NCBI RefSeq assembly: GCF_002293435.1
Contig: NZ_DBDF01000010.1
Coordinates: forward strand, 4,721 to 29,600
Reading direction: 5' to 3'
Source of the DNA: Bacteroides sp. UBA939
Lineage (GTDB): Bacteria > Bacteroidota > Bacteroidia > Bacteroidales > Bacteroidaceae
Length of the DNA stretch: 24,880 nucleotides
Notes under the pieces: generated by a model
Told to the model about the DNA's origin: nothing
Database searches by the model: none
Seen by the model: the letters and a program-made list of their open reading frames with translations, nothing else
Shown here: positions 20,411 to 24,880 of the stretch, in pieces
Layout of the letters: each line of letters opens with the position of its first letter
How positions within the stretch are numbered: position 1 is the stretch's first letter
Made by a program: the position numbers and the translations under genes

Positions 20411-22927
20411 ATGAGAAGTAACCATTGGCTACTCACAGTAGCACTCACCTTCATCGTCGTGCAAGCAAAGGCAGATGCATGGATACGTATTAACCAACTG
20501 GGCTACTTACCACAAGCCGTAAAAGTAGCAGTGTTCATGAGCGAAGAGCCTGCCGACGTGCAAAGCTACACATTGGTAGATGCTTTCACCGGGCAAACCG
20601 TACGCACTTTCACCTACCCGAAAGCTACAGGAAAGTCAGGCCTTATGCAAAGTACCTACCGACTGGACTTCAGCGACTTCAACCAATCGGGAACATACTA
20701 CCTGAAAGCCGGCAAAGCCGTTTCTCCCCACTTCCCCATCAACAGCCAAGTGTACAATGGCACCGCCGATTTCCTGCTGAACTACATGCGCCAGCAACGT
20801 TGCGGCTACAATCCTTTCCTGAAAGACAGTTGCCATGTGCACGACGGATATATCCTGTATCATCCTACCAAAACCGGACAGCACATCGACGTATGCGGCG
20901 GATGGCACGATGCTACCGATTATCTGCAATACACCACCACTTCCGCCAACGCCATCTACCAGATGATGTTTGCCTATCAGGAGAACCCCGAATCGTTCGG
21001 AGACTTTTATAATGCCGCCGGTCTTCCAGGCGCCAATGGTATCCCTGATATCGTAGACGAAATCAAATGGGGCCTCGACTGGCTGAACCGCATGAACCCC
21101 TCTCCCGGCGAATTGTACAATCAGATAGCTGACGACCGCGACCATGCCGGCATGCGCTTGCCCAACAAGGATAAAGTAGATTACGGTTACGGACCGGGCA
21201 ACGGACGTCCCGTTTATTTCTGTAGCGGCGAACCCCAAGTACGCGGAAAGTTCATGAATGCCACCACCGGCGTTGCAAGTACAGCCGGCAAATACGCTTC
21301 CTGCTTTGCCCTCGGCGCACGCCTCCTGAAAGATTTCTATCCTGAATTTGCCGCCGAAATCAGCGCCAAGGCCGATGCCGCCTATCAGGAAGGCGTTAAG
21401 AAACCCGGCGCCTGCCAGACAGCGTCCGTCATGTCACCCTACATCTACGAAGAAGACAACTGGGTAGACGACATGGAACTTGGCGCCATGGAGCTTTTCA
21501 AAAGCACCGGAAACCTCACTTACCTGGAACAAGCCGTTGAATACGGACGACGCGAACCCGTCACCCCCTGGATGGGAGCCGACAGCGCACGCCACTACCA
21601 ATGGTATCCCTTCATGAACATGGGACACTACCACTTGGCAACCGTAAACAACGAACGCCTCAGCCGCGAATTTATCCGCAACATGCACGCCGGCATCGCC
21701 CGCACCTACGAAAAAGCCGTTCAAAGTCCCTTCATGCACGGCATTCCTTATATCTGGTGCTCCAACAACCTGACGACTGCCATGCTGACACAATGCCGCC
21801 TGTATCGCGAAGCCACAGGAGACGAAACCTACAAGGAAATGGAAGCCTCCATGCTCGACTGGCTGTTCGGTTGCAACCCCTGGGGAACCAGCATGATTGT
21901 CGAACTCCCCCTTTCCGGCGATTACCCCTTCCAGCCCCATTCCTCATTACTCAACGCAGGGGTAGGCAACACCACGGGCGGACTGGTGGACGGCCCTGTC
22001 TACCGCACCATCTTCGAGAGCCTGCGCGGTGTAAACATGACAGGCATCCCCGGCACACCCGGCGAAGATTACAAGCGCTTCCAACCGGACATGATGGTTT
22101 ACCATGATGCCATCAGCGACTATTCCACCAACGAACCCACTATGGACGGAACCGCCTGCCTCACCTATTACCTCTCTGCCATGCAGAAAGAAGGCATGAA
22201 GCAAGCAGGCGTCCGGAGCGATAAGAACGTATATGTGGATGGCGGCATCATCCGCACCGACCCATCCAAAAAGCAGATAACGCTCGTTTTCACCGCAGCC
22301 GACAAAGCCGACGGCGCCGACGCCATCATCAGTACATTGAAGAAGCATGACATCAAGGGCGGTTTCTTCTTCACCGGCGAATTCTACGAACTCTATCCCG
22401 ACGTAGTAAAACGCCTCCGTGCGGAAGGGCACCTGGTGGGCGGCCACAGCTACGGGCATCTGCTTTATATGCCGTGGGAGAATCGTGATTCGTTGCTCGT
22501 AACCCGTGAAGAGTTTGAGCAGGACATGCTGAAGAGTTACGAAATCATGCGTAAAGCGGGCATCGAGTACAAAGACGCACCCGTCTACATCCCGCCCTAC
22601 GAATATTACAACAAGGAGATTGCCGCCTGGGCAAAGAATATGGGCATCCGGATTATCAACTACACGCCGGGCACCATGACCAATGCGGACTATACCACTC
22701 CGGACATGGGTCAGAAATACCGGAGCAGCCAATTTATTTATGATAAAGTCATGGAGGTTGAGAAGAGAGAAGGTCTCAACGGCCATCTCATGCTGATACA
22801 TTTCGGCACGGACGACCGCCGCACGGACAAGTTCTACAACGGATATCTGGACAAAATGATTAAGGCATTAAAGAAGAAAGGCTACGCTTTTGTATCGGTG
22901 CCCGATGCGATACGGAGCTTAGAGTAA
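20411..22927 (+). CDS. Secreted GH9 glycoside hydrolase fused to CE4/NodB-like deacetylase domain
   Basis: The protein has 838 aa. Signal peptide 1-22 is followed by a CelD_N Ig-like domain at about 23-110 (WIRINQLGYLP). The GH9 catalytic domain (about 115-592) has the nucleophilic-water aspartates Asp167/Asp170 in CGGWHDATDY and the general acid Glu575 in DYSTNEPTMDG. A NodB-homology domain (about 621-838) has the metal-binding triad Asp631, His679 and His683 (GGHSYGH) and the late LIHFGTD motif. However, the canonical TFDD is TAAD (628-631), losing the catalytic-base Asp, and the RxPY motif is YIPPY. The GH9 part probably cuts beta-glucan or a related plant polysaccharide; the second domain may be inactive or altered. 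It is monocistronic, without SusC/D neighbours. Confidence 0.88.
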   Translation: MRSNHWLLTVALTFIVVQAKADAWIRINQLGYLPQAVKVAVFMSEEPADVQSYTLVDAFTGQTVRTFTYPKATGKSGLMQSTYRLDFSDFNQSGTYYLKAGKAVSPHFPINSQVYNGTADFLLNYMRQQRCGYNPFLKDSCHVHDGYILYHPTKTGQHIDVCGGWHDATDYLQYTTTSANAIYQMMFAYQENPESFGDFYNAAGLPGANGIPDIVDEIKWGLDWLNRMNPSPGELYNQIADDRDHAGMRLPNKDKVDYGYGPGNGRPVYFCSGEPQVRGKFMNATTGVASTAGKYASCFALGARLLKDFYPEFAAEISAKADAAYQEGVKKPGACQTASVMSPYIYEEDNWVDDMELGAMELFKSTGNLTYLEQAVEYGRREPVTPWMGADSARHYQWYPFMNMGHYHLATVNNERLSREFIRNMHAGIARTYEKAVQSPFMHGIPYIWCSNNLTTAMLTQCRLYREATGDETYKEMEASMLDWLFGCNPWGTSMIVELPLSGDYPFQPHSSLLNAGVGNTTGGLVDGPVYRTIFESLRGVNMTGIPGTPGEDYKRFQPDMMVYHDAISDYSTNEPTMDGTACLTYYLSAMQKEGMKQAGVRSDKNVYVDGGIIRTDPSKKQITLVFTAADKADGADAIISTLKKHDIKGGFFFTGEFYELYPDVVKRLRAEGHLVGGHSYGHLLYMPWENRDSLLVTREEFEQDMLKSYEIMRKAGIEYKDAPVYIPPYEYYNKEIAAWAKNMGIRIINYTPGTMTNADYTTPDMGQKYRSSQFIYDKVMEVEKREGLNGHLMLIHFGTDDRRTDKFYNGYLDKMIKALKKKGYAFVSVPDAIRSLE

Positions 22928-22935
22928 ATACTGAC

Positions 22936-23025
22936 AGGAGTTAAAGTCAATACTCCGGAAGACATAAGCAGCACTATCGGCTTTAACTCCTTTAACTCCT
23001 AACGAAGTGATAACTCCTTTAACTC
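22936..23025. repeat. AGGAGTTAAAG inverted/direct repeats after the GH9 gene
   Basis: AGGAGTTAAAG (22936-22946) pairs with CTTTAACTCCT (22981-22991); TAACTCCTTTAACTC then occurs twice directly (22984-22998 and 23011-23025). The hairpin could end the GH9 transcript, though no T-run follows. No gene is seen in 22928-23199. Confidence 0.6.
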
Positions 23026-23199
23026 TTGAAATATGAATAATACAGGCTAACTCCTATTACATAAATACAAAGGAATTTTTAAGGTAAAAATTAAAAGGTA
23101 ACATTCAATCGGTTTGTTTTCATAAACTCTCTCCCATCTCCAAGGGAGAAGGTTTTAAGTCAAAGTTCCACGCCTGTGAAGGTATGGAGCTTCTTTATA

Positions 23200-24219
23200 T
23201 CACAAAGCTTCCCTCACCGCCTGCAACAACGACCGGATATCCTCTTCCGTCGTATCAAACGAAGTCACAAAACGGATTTCATTCTCCGCTTCATTCCAGA
23301 AATAGAAGAAATAAGACTGCATCAGTTTATCAATCGCCGGACGCGGCATAATCAGGAACAACTGGTTGCTCTCCATCTTTTGGGTGAAACGGATTCCCGG
23401 CAAAGCCTTCAGTCCTTCGTGAAGTTTCTGCGCCATCGCATTGGCATGAAGGGCATTCTTCTTCCAGAGTTCATCCGTCAGATATGCCGTGAACTGACAA
23501 GACAGATAGCGATGCTTCGAAGCCAATTGCGCCGACTGTTTCCGCACATAAAGCGCCTCTTTCTTTAATTCCGGATTGAAAATAACCACACTCTCCCCTA
23601 ACATCAGCCCATTCTTCGTCCCGCCGAAACTGAGAATATCAATGCCGCAATCTACCGTCAGCTCCTTAAAACCAAGGTCCAGAGCCACACAAGCATTTGC
23701 CAGCCGCGCTCCGTCCATGTGCACATACATGCCGTGCTGATGCGCCAAGTCAGTCAGCGCTTTCAGCTCTTCCGGAGTATAAACTGTTCCCAACTCCGTA
23801 CATTGCGAAATATAAATAGCTCCCGGTTGCGAGTGATGCTGTTCGCCGAAGTTCTTCAGGTGAGGGCGCACCAGCTCAGGTGTCAACTTACCGTCAGAAG
23901 TAGCGATGGGACGTATCTGACAACCCGTCATACGTGCAGGAGCGCCACATTCGTCCACATAAACATGCGCCGTCTCCGCACAAAGAATTAAATGATAAGG
24001 ACGTGTCGCCAACTGCAAAGCCACCGCATTACTGCCTGTCCCGTTGAATACAAACAGCGGTTCACAATCCGCCGCAAAAACTTCCTTTATTTTACGGACA
24101 GCTTCCTCTGTCCAAGGATCATCACCATAACCTACTGCATGATCCTGATTCGCCCGGTTCAGCGCTTCCATCACCAATGGATGCACACCGGAGTTGTTAT
24201 CCGAAGCAAAACTTCTCAT
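23200..24219 (-). CDS. ltaE: Low-specificity L-threonine aldolase (PLP enzyme)
   Basis: The protein has 339 aa, normal length. It begins MRSFASDNNSGVHPLVMEAL, as this family does. PLP-binding features: FVFNGTGSNAVAL (57-69), HMDGARLANA (167-176) with Asp169 and Arg172, and SFGGTKNGLM (197-206) with the Schiff-base Lys202. The enzyme cleaves L-threonine or L-allo-threonine to glycine and acetaldehyde in the cytoplasm. The broader beta-eliminating lyase family includes close relatives, so exact substrate preference is not certain. It stands alone, with no clear operon partner or strong promoter match upstream. Confidence 0.88.
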   Translation of the reverse strand: MRSFASDNNSGVHPLVMEALNRANQDHAVGYGDDPWTEEAVRKIKEVFAADCEPLFVFNGTGSNAVALQLATRPYHLILCAETAHVYVDECGAPARMTGCQIRPIATSDGKLTPELVRPHLKNFGEQHHSQPGAIYISQCTELGTVYTPEELKALTDLAHQHGMYVHMDGARLANACVALDLGFKELTVDCGIDILSFGGTKNGLMLGESVVIFNPELKKEALYVRKQSAQLASKHRYLSCQFTAYLTDELWKKNALHANAMAQKLHEGLKALPGIRFTQKMESNQLFLIMPRPAIDKLMQSYFFYFWNEAENEIRFVTSFDTTEEDIRSLLQAVREAL

Positions 24220-24425
24220 TGTTTCCTTACATTAAAATTTGCAGTGCAAAGAAACATATTTTTCCGGAAATATATGAATTTTGAATGATGAATTCTGAAT
24301 TATTGAACACAGAGGTACTGTGTTTTAAATTTAAATTCTCATTTTACGATGCATTCAGCGTATGAAACTAAAAAAGTCACATCGACATCACGCCGGCATG
24401 ACTTCAAGAGAATTTATGGAATTTA
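24220..24425. other. Intergenic spacer with one ACACAGAG repeat copy
   Basis: The stretch holds ATTGAACACAGAGGTACTGTGTT around 24302-24325, a small hairpin related to the cluster at 8463-8670, and no ORF of interest. A -7-like TTTCTTTG (minus, near 24250) could serve the threonine aldolase gene but misses the first two consensus bases. Confidence 0.4.
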
Positions 24426-24608
24426 CTACACGAACTCCTCAACCATATACATGTCGCTGACGAAATCGTCGACAATATCACTCAGGTTCTCGCAGGCTTC
24501 GTCAGGTGTTTCGCCATAAGCGCTGCACATGATATTACTTTTCAGATAGGCGTAATAACCGCCATCGCCCGTTGTCTCAATAGCATAATCGTTTCTATTC
24601 AGTTTCAT
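24426..24608 (-). CDS. Orphan HicB-like small protein
   Basis: I choose the start at 24608 (MKLNRNDYAIE), giving 60 aa, because AAAGGAG lies 6 nt before this ATG; the frame is open to 24686 but without such a signal. Residues 8-50 (YAIETTGDGGYYAYLKSNIMCSAYGETPDEACENLSDIVDDFV) fit the partial RNase H-like fold of HicB/UPF0150 proteins, with the GxTxxEAxxN-type helix start. It has no DNA-binding tail, and no hicA toxin gene adjoins it in the window. It may be a stand-alone HicB-like protein. The clear Shine-Dalgarno is unusual for Bacteroides. Confidence 0.65.
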   Translation of the reverse strand: MKLNRNDYAIETTGDGGYYAYLKSNIMCSAYGETPDEACENLSDIVDDFVSDMYMVEEFV

Positions 24609-24686
24609 ATCAAACTCCTTTCTTTTGTTTATTATGCTGCAAAGATGAGAGTTTGGTGTTACGGGGGCGTGTAGGCAGTGTGACAA

Positions 24687-24880
24687 AGTTGTAAAAATTA
24701 TGCCAGCCCTAAAATTGTTTTTAACCTATTCTCAAGTGACACAATTTCCGCATTTTTGAGCAAATGTAAGTCTTCTGTGAATATTACAGGGATTGAAGTC
24801 CCGTTAAGGACAAAGCTATTGGTTAGTTAGTCTTCTACTTGTAGGTAGGTAGTGTTTTACTTATGGATAGTTAGTGTTTC
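24687..24880. other. Non-coding tail of the window
   Basis: I see no gene. Short TAGTTAGT and GTAGGTAGGTAGT motifs near 24828-24855 recall the heptad repeats elsewhere; GGGATTGAAGTCCC (24790-24803) is a small hairpin. Confidence 0.4.

Noticed and set aside
21947..22801. 284-codon ORF on the - strand opposite the GH9 gene
   Set aside because: Reverse shadow of the GH9/CE4-like coding sequence; no start signals or motifs.

Overview
The window looks like a chromosomal segment of a Bacteroides species (Bacteroidota). It carries Mfa1/FimA-type fimbrillins, a TonB-dependent receptor, DUF2141 and DUF3575 proteins, a membrane-bound LytTR regulator, and promoters of the Bacteroides type (TTTG, about 19 nt, TAnnTTTG) with few Shine-Dalgarno sequences. 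No rRNA, tRNA, CRISPR array or insertion sequence was recognised. I could not run any database search; assignments rest on motifs, domain order and gene order.

Region 1 (1-5600) is a fimbrial locus read leftwards: major fimbrillin, FimB/Mfa2-type anchor, DUF3575 protein, and a TPR protein cut by the window edge. Upstream of the major subunit is a 21-bp sequence present twice in inverted orientation (3562-3582 and 3862-3882). Each copy is a textbook tyrosine-recombinase core, CCGTTAC-N7-GTAACGG. The 279 bp between them hold one full-consensus promoter (TTTG-N19-TAATTTTG, 3813-3843) that points right, away from the fimbrial genes. A complete tyrosine recombinase gene lies 52 bp beyond the right repeat. 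This is a self-contained phase-variation switch, seen here in the OFF orientation. A small unrecognised ORF with a good promoter lies upstream of the recombinase.

Region 2 (5600-12725), also read leftwards, holds a membrane-anchored LytTR transcription factor, a TonB-dependent receptor, a DUF2141 protein and a large transglutaminase lipoprotein. It may be an envelope module controlled by LytTR. Direct repeats sit between the regulator and the receptor promoter. Several of these genes carry in-frame tandem repeats, and the intergenic gaps are filled by dispersed palindromic repeats.

Region 3 (12880-17800) holds a 46-aa basic protein with its own promoter, leader hairpin and terminator, a YccF membrane protein on the opposite strand, and an etfB-etfA-acyl-CoA dehydrogenase operon reading right with a clear promoter and terminator. 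No other beta-oxidation gene is nearby.

Region 4 (17940-24880) holds an rsgA-type GTPase and a SAM methyltransferase (leftward pair), a secreted GH9 enzyme fused to a degenerate CE4-like deacetylase domain (rightward), a low-specificity L-threonine aldolase (leftward) and an orphan HicB-like protein (leftward).
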